A stretch of 31,993 nt of DNA from Spongospora subterranea f. sp. subterranea. Lineage: Eukaryota > Endomyxa: Phytomyxea > Phytomyxea > Plasmodiophorida. The translations under genes were made by a program, and so were the position numbers. A model generated the notes under the pieces. The model was not told the origin of the DNA and ran no database searches. It saw only the letters and a list, made by a program, of their open reading frames with translations. The stretch lies in assembly GCA_049724395.1 (NCBI GenBank), contig JAUGWO010000299.1, forward strand, positions 1-31,993, given 5' to 3'. Below, in pieces: positions 15,701 through 24,800 of the stretch. The stretch's first letter is position 1; the number at the start of each line of letters is the position of its first letter.

Positions 15701-15750
15701 ACAGGGACTGCAGCCGGAACCGCTGGAAGCTGTGGTAGCGCAGTCCCTGT
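15701..15750. repeat. 11-bp inverted repeat between the two TACGGTA repeats
   Basis: ACAGGGACTGC at 15701-15711 is matched by GCAGTCCCTGT at 15740-15750, a perfect stem with a 28-bp loop, in the middle of the spacer between the direct repeats. Confidence 0.7.
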
Positions 15751-15817
15751 CAAGTGAAACATCGTACTGTACCGTGTGATTAATTGACGCGTCATTTTGC
15801 CGACAGGGCTCGGGTAT

Positions 15818-15915
15818 GGATGGCAATACGGTATTTGAACCGGATACGGTACAAAATACCGTTAGGTATTTCATACGGTATTGGTATATGAGCACTAAAT
15901 TACCGTAAATACCGT
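15818..15915 (+). repeat. TACGGTA-rich repeat, copy 2
   Basis: Direct repeat of 15581-15678: it starts with GGATGGCAATACGG and carries the same ordered words with small indels and substitutions, roughly 85% identical by eye. Together with copy 1 it flanks a 139-bp spacer. The arrangement could be a small non-autonomous element with terminal direct repeats, a local duplication, or an array of protein-binding sites upstream of CPSII. Confidence 0.85.
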
Positions 15916-15969
15916 TCTTAACTCTGACTCCAGCCACAACGACACGCCCCTTCCTTGATCTTCATGTCA

Positions 15970-16440
15970 GGCAATAATGATATCGGTCAATAGGTATTCC
16001 CCTGGTTTCGCTTTGGGTAGTGGCCGTATTTGGGCGATCTTCATTTCCTGTGGAAAGTATTCAATCTTGCTGGTCTGTTTTACCAGTCTCCACATTTGTG
16101 CTCCTGCCTTATTGGTCAGATGTTTGTTTTTGGCTTTGACGTATTGTTTTCAAATTCTATTGCGGCTTTGTTTCAGTAGTGCGTCTTTTCTCTTTGAAAT
16201 TTGTGTTTCATTTGCTTTGGAGCGTATCGCTGTCAGCAATTTGCGTCAGCAAGTAATCCAATTTTCTCGGCTTCGTAACTCGAGGTGATTTTGCGCCCCA
16301 GTTTGATTTGCACCTTCTTCTCAGTGTGATTGACCGCTTCACATTTGTTCGTTTTTATAGCAAATATGGGCAGCAGCACCCCGTTGGAATAACTGCCGCC
16401 AGTCCAGATTTCTACGTCCGGGTCACGCGCAAGAAGTTCG
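15970..16440 (-). mobile_element. Scrambled LINE fragments of the same family as the 21.9-31.9 kb copies
   Basis: On the minus strand, 16280-16440 resembles the start of the LINE RNase H domain (DPDVEIWTGGSYSNG, compare PDIELWTDGSF in the intact copies). In contrast, 15970-16200 matches the linker before RT and the start of RT (AGAQMWRLVK, then FPQEMKIAQIRPLPK, compare LPQEMKVAKIRPLPK at 24563-24660). RNase H therefore lies upstream of the RT start, the reverse of the normal order, and about 350 bp of linker is missing compared with the copy at 24.6-25.0 kb. I read this as two adjoining truncated LINE pieces with an internal deletion. The RNase H aspartate is replaced by Gly, so the piece is dead. 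Confidence 0.7.
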
Positions 16441-16806
16441 TTTCTTTTTGTGCTTTACAATTGCCTCCTTTCGAGTGAATTTCTGGTAATTTACTGTAGA
16501 ACTTTCGAGAATGTTTGCGTCAATGTCTACCTTTGCATGAATGGGGGTCAGGAACATTTATTTTGTAGTACGGTTGATTTTTCACTAAAGTTAAGAGCCC
16601 GTCTGGTAACCACGGAGTTCTGCCATTTTACCTCCAGAATGGAGCGTTATGCCATTAGAAAAGCGCCGTGAAGTGTCTGGCACATTCTGGTCGTCCCAGT
16701 ACAAAACTCCATGGCGAAATAATGGCGTTTTGAAAATGGAGGTCTGAGCTCCATTTTGGAGCCAAAACGTCATTTTTACGGAGTTTGAAACGCGCGCCAT
16801 AGTAAT
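16441..16806. other. Region left of the Harbinger palindrome, no gene recognised
   Basis: No open frame of a known family was recognised. The stretch 16690-16790 carries several words of the type gccattttgg/ccattttgga and a small inverted pair, ATGGAG...CTCCAT at about 16737-16756. Similar words recur in the palindrome's spacer (17385-17460), suggesting that both belong to the same transposon family's non-coding ends. Confidence 0.35.
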
Positions 16807-17223
16807 ATGAACTTGAAGGTTTTCGCGAGTTTGGCATGGTGGTCAGTGAATTACGTTGTTCAGGAACGTTGCCATACCTCCCAAATGAGTGGCGAAGAGT
16901 GGGTCGAAGAACTTCTGAATGGAAACCGTCGCCGCTTCCGCAATCAAATGCGTATGCTGCCGGAAACATTTGAGGCAATTCTTGAAATGATGGAGAGGAG
17001 AAACGCTCTCGCGTCAAGCAGGTTTGTCTCTGCGAAAGAGGAATTGGCGACATTCCTCTACATCGTCGGTCATGCATCCTCGAATCGACAAGCGCAAGAG
17101 AGGTTCCAAAAAAGTGGATGGACTATAGCCAAGTCCTTTAATGAAGTTTTGGAAGCTTTGATTGTTATATACCCTGAAGTCGTCGTTTTGCCTGAATCCG
17201 CCCGCTTACCCCGATCGGACTGA
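16807..17223 (+). pseudogene. PIF/Harbinger transposase N-terminal fragment, left palindrome arm
   Basis: The frame contains GEEWVEELLNGN, then a helical stretch and FLYIVGHASSNRQAQERFQ with GWTIAKSFNEVLEAL. This is the N-terminal helix-turn-helix region (LTG-x-E-W-ELL-x-G ... FLY ... ERFQRS-x-x-TISR-x-F) that precedes the DDE nuclease in PIF/Harbinger transposases. The frame ends at LPRSD, about 112 residues after Met 16885, before any catalytic residue, so it cannot be a working nuclease. A near-identical copy sits in mirror orientation at 17603-17980 and ends at the same residue, so the truncation came before the duplication. Confidence 0.75.
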
Positions 17224-17344
17224 ATCTGTACCTGTGAAACTAGGAACTCATCCTTCTCTCGTTCCACGAGGCCCGAATAACGTCACTGCAAGACTTCTTT
17301 CCTGGAGGACAGAGCGCCATACAGTAACCCCACTCCAAAATTAC
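16841..17344 (+). repeat. Left arm of a 0.5-kb palindrome
   Basis: These 504 bp are matched in inverted orientation by 17473-17985. The arms start at GGTCAGTGAATTACG (16841) and end at CCAAAATTAC (17344). They differ by a few substitutions and by short indels: the right arm has about a dozen extra bases near 17490-17510 (around a TGTTACAGTACAA word) and a 1-bp difference near 17310. The encoded 112-residue stretches differ at only four positions. Confidence 0.9.
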
Positions 17345-17472
17345 GGGCTTTGGCGCGTCTGACAAACGGCAACTCCAGAACTTTGAAAAATGGCATTTTG
17401 GCCAATGTGCCATAACAGGGATATTCCATTATGGGGTTACGGCAAAATGCCATTTTGGAACTGCGTCCAGAA
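17345..17472. other. Spacer of the palindrome
   Basis: 128 bp between the two arms, containing repeated words of the type gccattttgg and ccattatgg but no gene. It would form the loop if the palindrome folds. Confidence 0.6.
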
Positions 17473-17985
17473 GTAATTTTGGAGTGGGGTTATTGTTACA
17501 GTACAATGGCGCTCTGTCCTCCAGGAAAGAAGTCTTGAGTGACGTTATTCGGGCCTCGTGGAACGAAGAGAAGGATGAGTTCCTAGTTTCACAGCTACAG
17601 ATTCAGTCCGATCGGGGTAAGCGGGCGGATTCAGGCAGGACGACGACTTCAGGGTATATAACAATCAAAGCTTCCAAAACTTCATTAAAGGACTTGGCTA
17701 AAGTCCATCCACTTCTTTGGAACCTCTCTTGCGCTTGTCGATTCGAGGATGCATGACCGACGATGTAGAGGAATGTCGCCAATTTCTCTTTCGCAGAGAC
17801 AAACCTGCTTGACGCGAGAGCGTTTCTCCTCTCCATCATTTCAAGAATTGCCTCAAATATTTCCGGCAGCATACGCATTTGATTGCGGAAGCGGCGACGG
17901 TTTCCATTCAGAAGTTCTTCGACCCACTCTTCGCCACTCATTTGGGAGGTATGGCAAGGTTCCTGAACAACGTAATTCACTGACC
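17473..17985 (-). repeat. Right arm of the 0.5-kb palindrome
   Basis: Inverted copy of 16841-17344. Homology ends sharply at GGTCAGTG: the outer flanks (tttggcatggt on the left; aaccctaaatttt when the right flank is read in reverse) do not match, so the duplicated segment is bounded by the arms themselves. Confidence 0.9.
17603..17980 (-). pseudogene. PIF/Harbinger transposase N-terminal fragment, right palindrome arm
   Basis: Mirror copy of the fragment at 16807-17223, with the same LLNGNRRRFRNQMRML and GHASSNRQAQERFQ blocks and the same end at LPRSD. It differs by T/I, E/K, K/R and I/L. It lacks the DDE nuclease domain and is therefore not a functional transposase gene. Confidence 0.75.
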
Positions 17986-18560
17986 AAAATTTAGGGTTTT
18001 TGAGTGAAATTTTTGAGTACTGTAGGTAGTGCGCAAAAGCAGTCGTGGCGGCGTCCTCTTCTTCATTAAGTTTTTACAGCATGGGCAGGAACACCAAGCG
18101 CCAGCGACGTCTTCTCATTTGTAAGGTCGTGCATTAGCAGCATCGATTGGTAAGCTTTGTTTTGGGAAGGGTGGCGGTTTGTTTGATGATTTGTGGCTCA
18201 GTAACGCTGAAATTGTCTCTGATGAAGATCTGGATCAGATGTATGAGATTGAGCCAGAAATGCCTCCCAGCGAATACCTCAACCCATGTCAGGAAGCAGT
18301 TGTGCTTAAATGGATAGAATAGGCTCGTCTTGCTCGCTCTGCATAGATCGGGAAGAGCAGGGCCTGTGTATATAGACATCAGAAAGCGACAAGAGAAAGG
18401 AGGAGTCGATGATAGGATGTAAGCCTTTGCTCGCATTTTGTCAAAGAATCGGCCAAGTTTTTAACGAAGACAAACCGCTGTATGATCATGATATCGTTGC
18501 TGATGTTGGCGTCACTTACCGACATGTTCAAGAAGGCACGACGGGTGAACATGACAGAAA
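17986..18560 (+). other. Unassigned stretch with two short plus-strand open pieces
   Basis: A piece starting at about 18080 reads MGRNTKRQRRLLIC, a basic start of the kind seen at the N-terminus of several transposases. A second piece (about 18129-18323, another frame) is acidic: LFDDLWLSNAEIVSDEDLDQ followed by EIEPEMPPSEYL, ending in a stop. They may be two exons or a decayed gene; I do not recognise a family. Nothing else is seen here. Confidence 0.2.
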
Positions 18561-18650
18561 AAACAGAAGGATCTGGCGATCCACTTGATGGTGATATTGA
18601 CGACCATCGACAATCAATAGAGAAGAATCGGGCGATCCGCTTGATGGTGA
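18561..18650 (+). repeat. Degenerate tandem repeat, left block
   Basis: One full unit and one partial unit of a roughly 63-66 bp repeat with the core GCGATCCACTTGATGGTGAT, followed by gacnatcgacaatcaatag and agaagaatcgg. The plus strand translates to GDPLDGDIDDHRQSIEKNRA, close to 22 residues per unit. The partial second unit stops exactly where the foldback element begins (18651). Confidence 0.65.
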
Positions 18651-18847
18651 CAGATAGAGGATCCTAATAAGGTGGCGTTCTGGCACAACGTCGAAGCAAT
18701 ATACGACGATGCGAGCAGCAGTTCACTTGTGTACGTGCACAATGTCGTACTGGACGCCATGAGATTCTCTCCAACCCAGGATTTCGTATCGTCGTATACC
18801 GCTTCGACGTTGTGCCAGAATGCCACCTTATTAAAATCCCCTATCTG
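18651..18847. mobile_element. Small foldback element with 60-bp inverted arms
   Basis: The arm at 18651-18710 (starting CAGATAGAGGAT) is matched in inverted orientation by 18788-18847 (ending ATCCCCTATCTG) over 60 bp with about six mismatches. The loop is 77 bp. It has no coding capacity. The size (197 bp), abrupt arm ends and position at the break of a tandem unit suggest a MITE-like insertion, but no clear target-site duplication is visible at its borders. Confidence 0.7.
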
Positions 18848-19084
18848 ACGACTCAGGGCCCGGGCCGACGATTGGCGAATTGTATTACATTCGCTAAATC
18901 TGAAACAAACACCATCAGTACCATCTGCTCGCACCAACGCTGACACAGCGAGCCTCTCAACACTGACACCATGCTCAGAGACCGATACGTCACACTTCAT
19001 ATCGGAGAACAAGTATCACCAGCTTAACATCCAAAGAAGTTGATGACCAAAGGGTTCGTACCATGGATTGGATCACCACATTTA
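18848..19084. other. Sequence between foldback element and right repeat block
   Basis: No gene or known repeat was recognised. A minus-strand open frame runs through this stretch and the foldback element, but its protein is partly the two hairpin arms read back to back and is probably fortuitous. Confidence 0.35.
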
Positions 19085-19455
19085 GTGGTGACTATGCGTC
19101 GACAATCATTAGAGAAAAATGAGTCGATCCACTTGATGATGATATTGGCGACAATCGACAATCATTAGAAAAGAATCGGGCGATCCACTTGACGATCGAG
19201 CGATCCACTTAATGATGATAATGGCGACCATACACAATCAATACAGAACAATCGAGCGATCCACTAGATGATAATAATCTATGAACAATCGAAACAGAAG
19301 AATAGAGGGCTTCACTTGATAACAGTAATCGAAACCTCGACATTCGAATCAGACGAGAAGGGCGGTCCACTTGATGATAGTATTCGCAACGATAGAGACT
19401 CAATACAAGAGCAACAAAGCGATCCATTTGATGATAGCGCTTCATAACAACATCA
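19085..19455 (+). repeat. Degenerate tandem repeat, right block
   Basis: Five or six decayed units share the core GCGATCCACTTGATGATGAT and the follow-on cgacaatcattagaaaagaatcgg, with unit lengths of about 60-70 bp. Plus-strand translation gives repeated DPLDDDIGDNRQSLEKNRA-like peptides (DPLDD, PLDDSIRNDRDSIQE, DPFDDSAS). The rightmost units are the most diverged. The block continues the series seen at 18561-18650. Confidence 0.65.
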
Positions 19456-20098
19456 TGATAAACCACACCAGTCGAACGACTGACGGTGGACGTCAGTGGT
19501 CTGGTCGGGAAATACTCCGTGATGTTTTCGCTATCACTGTGACTTTGCCGGTTCCAGAATCGACGCTGAAAAATCGGTTAAACGCCCATTCAAGCGACTG
19601 TAATTGTCTGATTGACTATTGACAAAAACGATTCTTCCGGATTTTCGCAGGACTTTCCAACGATGTATAAATTTGAGTATATGAGAAAGTCAGTCGTCAG
19701 ACTGCTTACTGGAAAGCTGAACTGGCCCAATCATCAATACGTCGACGAATCAATTTCGATAACAAAAAGTACACCGAAGATTCAGCACCGACGCGCCATT
19801 TTTACCAGGCCGACGCAGCACCAACAACCATGACGCCAAGCTTTCCCGATAACTCGCCGAAATCCTTTCAAAATAATCAAATCCAAACTTGGACGGCCAG
19901 GTGAAATACTTCGTGGGCACTGACACAAATAGAATTCGCCATTGAAAACAGAGATGACAACAACGCAACAGAATGCGTGAAACGCTCTGAGAGCGCCAAA
20001 ATGTTGTCGTTTTTGGTCAAAAAATTGAAATCGGGGTTTTATCATTATGAAAAAGAAGGTGTTGTTTGTTTTTGGTGAGCCTCGATCTTCGAAGTAAC
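19456..20098. other. Gap with no recognised gene
   Basis: Short open frames occur on both strands but none has a recognisable family. The right end probably holds the 3' untranslated region of the secreted-protein gene that ends at 20099. Confidence 0.4.
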
Positions 20099-21274
20099 CT
20101 ATGATCGAGAATTCTTTACAGCCTGATCGGAATGTGTTTGGTGGGGCATCTTGCGCTTGCGATTAGAGCAACTCATGGGATATCCAATATTTTTCAGATC
20201 CCGCTTCGTGAAATTTTCATTCCCTTCGTTCATTTCTAAGATTTGACGATACAAGGATTCTGTATAGCATAATTCGCCAGTCTCGTCGCCCGAAGAGGTC
20301 AAGGTATTGAAATTGATGTTAGGTTTTACGATCAAAAAAATGGTACGAAAGGATACTATAGTGTTGTCTGGCACATTGTCTTTCTCATCGAATTCGTTAA
20401 TGCGCACGGCTGCGTGCGCGACACTTGTCGAATTCCAGACATACATCTCGCCAACCGGCATATTGTATCTGGTGTACCACTTTTGATCTTCATCGTCAGA
20501 GCGGTCTATCAGGAGTTGATAAGTAACGGATGAATCATCATGTTGAAAAGTGTCAACACTATCCTTCTTTGGTTGGGGTGTGAATGCCAATGGCGAAACC
20601 CCAACAGACTCAATGGGCGCCCAAACAGTCATTAAATGAACGAGGGTCAACCTGTCCTTTACCAGTTGTTCCATATCCCCATCGTATACCCTGAGAGCAG
20701 TGGTCCTGAGAATATCATTCTCTGCCAAAGAGTTCATTATGAATGAGGATGAACGTATGTCTTTCAGCAAGTAGTTAAGATCAGCATCGTGAGGAAGGTC
20801 AACCTGAGCACATGTCTTGCGGTCATCCTTGTGTTTTTGCAGGGAAGTTCGCAATTTCATCACGATCCAGTCAGGATGTGCACCATGAACTCCATCACAA
20901 ATTACTGTCTGAAGTGGATCAATCAATAGATCATACAGCACCTCGTGATCATCATCACGGAAATAGCAACGCTTTTGGAGCAAAATATTTTTGAGGTGTT
21001 CGGGAACCTTAAAGACATCGAATCCCTTCTCTGACGACCGCACATTGATCCATTCCATAACCGGTAATTCCTGGTGTGGACTCTTCATTCGCTCCAAATT
21101 AATTTCTTGTTCCACAATGAGTGACCTGACACCGAGGTCTGTGCGAACGCCATCATTGACAACGTTTATAGACCCAATGATATTGTAGATTTCATCATCG
21201 GCATTGACAGTAATGAACACGCATCGCAGTGCAATCAACAAAATAATCGAACCGACCGCAATAATATGAGACAT
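20099..21274 (-). CDS. Intronless gene for a secreted 391-residue protein of unassigned family
   Basis: An uninterrupted frame of 391 residues begins with a classic signal peptide (IIAVGSIILLIALRCVFI, cleavage likely after about residue 25 near VNA-DD). The mature part is acidic to neutral, has five cysteines after the signal peptide and no other membrane segment. Near residues 213-300 the series LMTVWAPIESVGVSPLAF, then WYTRYNMPVGEMYVWNST with VAHAAVRI, then VSFRTIFLIV resembles the closing part of CmcJ/AsaB-type oxygenase-like proteins (N-x-WRP...PLA...W-Y-x-x-x-M...E...HTA...R). I see that as a possible distant relation only. The C-terminal tail is basic (SNRKRKM), so a nuclear role after uptake is conceivable but unproven. 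It is the only intact non-transposon gene in the accessory part of the window and the only host gene without introns. Confidence 0.75.
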   Translation of the reverse strand: MSHIIAVGSIILLIALRCVFITVNADDEIYNIIGSINVVNDGVRTDLGVRSLIVEQEINLERMKSPHQELPVMEWINVRSSEKGFDVFKVPEHLKNILLQKRCYFRDDDHEVLYDLLIDPLQTVICDGVHGAHPDWIVMKLRTSLQKHKDDRKTCAQVDLPHDADLNYLLKDIRSSSFIMNSLAENDILRTTALRVYDGDMEQLVKDRLTLVHLMTVWAPIESVGVSPLAFTPQPKKDSVDTFQHDDSSVTYQLLIDRSDDEDQKWYTRYNMPVGEMYVWNSTSVAHAAVRINEFDEKDNVPDNTIVSFRTIFLIVKPNINFNTLTSSGDETGELCYTESLYRQILEMNEGNENFTKRDLKNIGYPMSCSNRKRKMPHQTHSDQAVKNSRS

Positions 21275-21630
21275 TGCCTAAAACCAGAAAGTTGGGAATG
21301 TGAAACCACATGCAATCAACGCCCAGGTCAAACAGTTCGAAAGGGCAAGTGGCCGTGCCGTGATGACTGCAGCGCACTTTTAGTCTGACTGGGCACAGTC
21401 ATTATTACGGAATACGAGAGCCGCAACTCCGGGCCATCTCCATACCACTACCGCAACTCCACGCCAGTTGACACTAATTTCTGTCCATCCATCCCAGTAC
21501 TCTGCGCCATTTGAAAATAATATCTTGTCTTTCAACCAGGCTGTCAACTAACAATAAGAGGTATCGTCTCTCCGCCTGAATAAATTCGAATCTCAGCAGC
21601 CCGTCAATGTCAATCGCATTGATTGTGGCA
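21275..21630. other. Upstream region of the secreted-protein gene
   Basis: This region should contain the gene's promoter. No TATA box, RNA gene or known repeat was recognised; a short imperfect direct repeat (gccgcaactccgggcc/accgcaactccacgcc, about 21420-21460) is visible. Confidence 0.35.
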
Positions 21631-21864
21631 ATGACGTTGTCGATTTTTTGCAACAGCGGCTAGAGATACCGGTGAATCCAGCGACGAAATAATTCGACGG
21701 CTTCGCGAACATCGTCAGATTATTGTCAGTGTTCGCACCGTGCAGAGATGGATCAAACGGCACTGCCTGATTCGCTGTATTGCTCCGACATCGCTGCAGC
21801 GTTCCAACGAAAGGGTGGCTGACGTCGAACGCATGATTCGTTTTGCACTTTCTGCAGAATGAAT
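21631..21864 (+). pseudogene. Helix-turn-helix remnant, perhaps of a transposase
   Basis: About 75 residues are open, containing ARDTGESSDEIIRRLREHRQ followed by IVSVRTVQRWIKRH. The spacing and the S-V-R-T-V-Q-R-W-I-K turn resemble homeodomain-like HTH domains at the N-terminus of transposases or integrases. No catalytic domain follows; the LINE poly(T) tract starts about 18 bp after the stop, so the rest may have been separated by that insertion. The family is not certain. Confidence 0.3.
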
Positions 21865-21881
21865 ATCACGAAGACATATCA

Positions 21882-24800
21882 TTTTTTTTTGTGATTGAGT
21901 TTGCACTTTTCATGCAGGTCTGCCGGTCCCCCGGCTATCGCGCCAGACTCACGCCTCAAAAAGTCATCCCAGAAACAAGTTCGCACTTGCAATAGAGACC
22001 TTCGCCGGTAGTTCAGCAGTCTGGTCGACACATAAGGTAGTGTGAGGTTAGAATAGCATTAGCATGTTCCGTCTTAACTAAAAAACGTACCCAGAGAACT
22101 CTGTCTCCGGGACACTAAAAATTCCCTGAGGAACACCTTTTGCACCATACCAAGTCGCTTCATGACTAGGCAGCTGATTTTTTGATAGAAATTTTACTCC
22201 TCTTCGGATAGTATTTTGAGAGGCTTCCTCCTCTGATTTTCCTAATCTTACGCCTAATTGTGGGTTTATCGGGTTCATTGCTTTTAGATGTAACACCTCT
22301 TTTTCTTTGCTTTCACTAAAATTCTATTCATTTCATGTGGGTACTCCCATAAAGCACTGTCGAATGATTCTGTTTGCAGAAGTTGATAAGCTTTCCTGAC
22401 TTTGTGCAATTTTCGCTTGAGTGCCTTGCAGTTCAATACTTGGTGGTCAATTGTTTCTTCCTCCGTATTACAATGACCTGCATATGCTGCTCTCTTCCGT
22501 ATTGAGGTTTTTCAGGTGCTGTCGTGTGCATGAATGTCCTGTTCGTGCTCGGTTCAGGAGTGGGGTATCTGGTTCTAGCTTCCTTTTAGTTTAACGTCAT
22601 TTTGATTTCAAATTTGTCTCTCTCTGGGTATCCATTAAATTTGCTAGGTTTTACGTTTTCTTTGATGTATTCATGAAGATTTTCTTGTTCTTTTTTCCTG
22701 AGGTGCAATTTGAATGATGTTATAAAAGGATCGTGTTGGATCTCATCGCCGTCAATTGAAGCTTGTTTTGCTAATTCATCTATCTCAGCATTGTGCCCTA
22801 TGGTGATTTTCATGTCATCTGTACTATTGGCATTGTTTCTACGTGACTCTGTATAAAGTGTATATCTACCGTATTGACTTGTGTTAATTGCGCTATTTTG
22901 GCGGCACACCCCGCTACAATAGCGTTTACTCGATTTGGCTTTTTGGTAGGGATTGTAGTTGACTTATCCACGATAATGAAATCTGTCATTATATGTATCT
23001 TCCATTCTTTATAGTCCTGTTCTTATATCCAGACCACATTTCAGTGCAATTATCTCACATTCATATGATGATGTCACTTCTGTTCCAAGTTTAACACTAG
23101 TTACCACTTCACTAGGCGCATCGTTCTCATCTCTGTTCGTATAATTATCAATTAAAGGAGCTGCTGCTCCTCCACCGTTATCCTTATTAAAACTCCCATC
23201 TATCCATAATTCTATATCAGGGTTGGTCGGTACAGTAGTAGTTTGCCTTTTTTGAGTGTTCGATTGCCTTTTTTTCTGTTAGAGACGTGGTATTTGACCT
23301 TATATAATCCTTCCAGGATCGGTGCTGCCTCAGTCCTGGTATGAACTACCTCATATGTATCGGGCACTCTTTCTTTAAGCGCTTTCCAAACTTCTCCTAG
23401 CGGGGTCCATCCATCTCCTTCCCCATTCCATTCCGTGTATTCTCTGCCCAATAATGTGTCATTAGCCTGAGCAGACATCACTGTCATTGTTGTCTCTATT
23501 ATCATCCTATTATTTATATAAATTTTTGAAGTTTTTGAAATCTTTCAATTTTATTTTTAAATTCATAAAAGCATAATGATGGAAATCCTGATATTGTATG
23601 TAATAATGGGATTGGTGTTGATGGGAAGCATCCCGTATATGCTCTCATATTGTCTGTATACGCTATTTCTATTGGTTGTAGATTGTTTTTCATGGTTTGA
23701 TGGATTTCGGCTGCCAGCCATGGGAGATAGTAGTTCAGTTTTCCACCTATAAAGCCTTGACATATTTTTTCAAAAATTTGAGCATGGAATTCGATATTTT
23801 CTCAGTCCTCTCATCAATTTACACCTCGTTCTGATTATCTTTTGCTGCTTCTTTGAGGTCTTTTTTGAAAGTTGAGTGATGATTCGCGTCGTTTGCTATC
23901 AGAGTTGCCCCTAAATAGCTAATTGTGTCTGTTGTTTTGATTTTTTGCTGGTTGACAGTTATTTGGTCACCCTGTGCGTGATCGTTGAATAGCAAGTGTG
24001 TTTTTCATCCATTGATTTTTAAAACGGTTCGCAGTGCACCATTCTTGCAGCCTTGTGCTGTCAGTTCTCAATTGTTTTTGTACTTCCTGTTTTGTTGAAC
24101 CTGTTGCCCATTGTGTGGTATCATCCACATATACAATGCTGTTGATGGTTTCAATAGGCGCATCGTAGATATAAATGATCGATAATAAAACGTCAATACT
24201 GGATCCTTGAGGGATTCCATTTTCTTGATAGTATGGTTCTGTAGTTGAGTTTCTGTGACATACGTAAACGATTCTTTTGGTCAACCATTGGTCAATGAGT
24301 AGTATTAGGTATGGGTCTCATCTCATATTTCTGATGTTTTGTACTATTAATGTTCTCTGTACTCTGTCAAACGCCTTCATAAAGTCATATACACTAAGCG
24401 CGAATTGCTGTTCTTTAACTGCCGCTAGTCCTGCATTATGAAGCAATCTGAGCAATGCATGGGTTGTGCTATGTGCTGGTCTGCAGCCGAAGTGATTGTC
24501 TGGTATGCTTTTTTCCGCTTGTTGTCTTATTCTGTTCTCTATAATCCCTTCAACCAGCTTGGCTATGTTTGGCATAGTGATATCGATCGATATTCTCCTG
24601 ATTTGGTTTTAGGCAATGGCCTTATTTTGGCAACCTTCATTTCTTGTGGGAGGTATCCTAGATCGATGATATCGTTATTCATTGTACTCAGCAATGCGTA
24701 TTTGTTTGTAGAATTTTTGCATAAACTGTTTGATGACACTATTTGGTATTCCATCTATTCCTCCAGCTGATTTGCTGTTGGCTTTTGTCAATGCTCTTTC

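Noticed and set aside
18614-19012. Minus-strand 132-residue open frame
   Set aside because: Much of it is the two foldback arms read in succession; it has no homology signal and is likely fortuitous.
18561-19455. CRISPR-like array
   Set aside because: Units are degenerate along their whole length with no constant-repeat/unique-spacer pattern, and the window is clearly eukaryotic.
22078-22296. GVPQGIFSV peptide near the LINE A 3' end, reminiscent of an RT motif B
   Set aside because: It lies after the zinc knuckle in the 3' UTR, the frame is interrupted by stops in copies B and C, and the real motif B (NGIPQGSS) is at its expected place. The conservation is at the nucleotide level.
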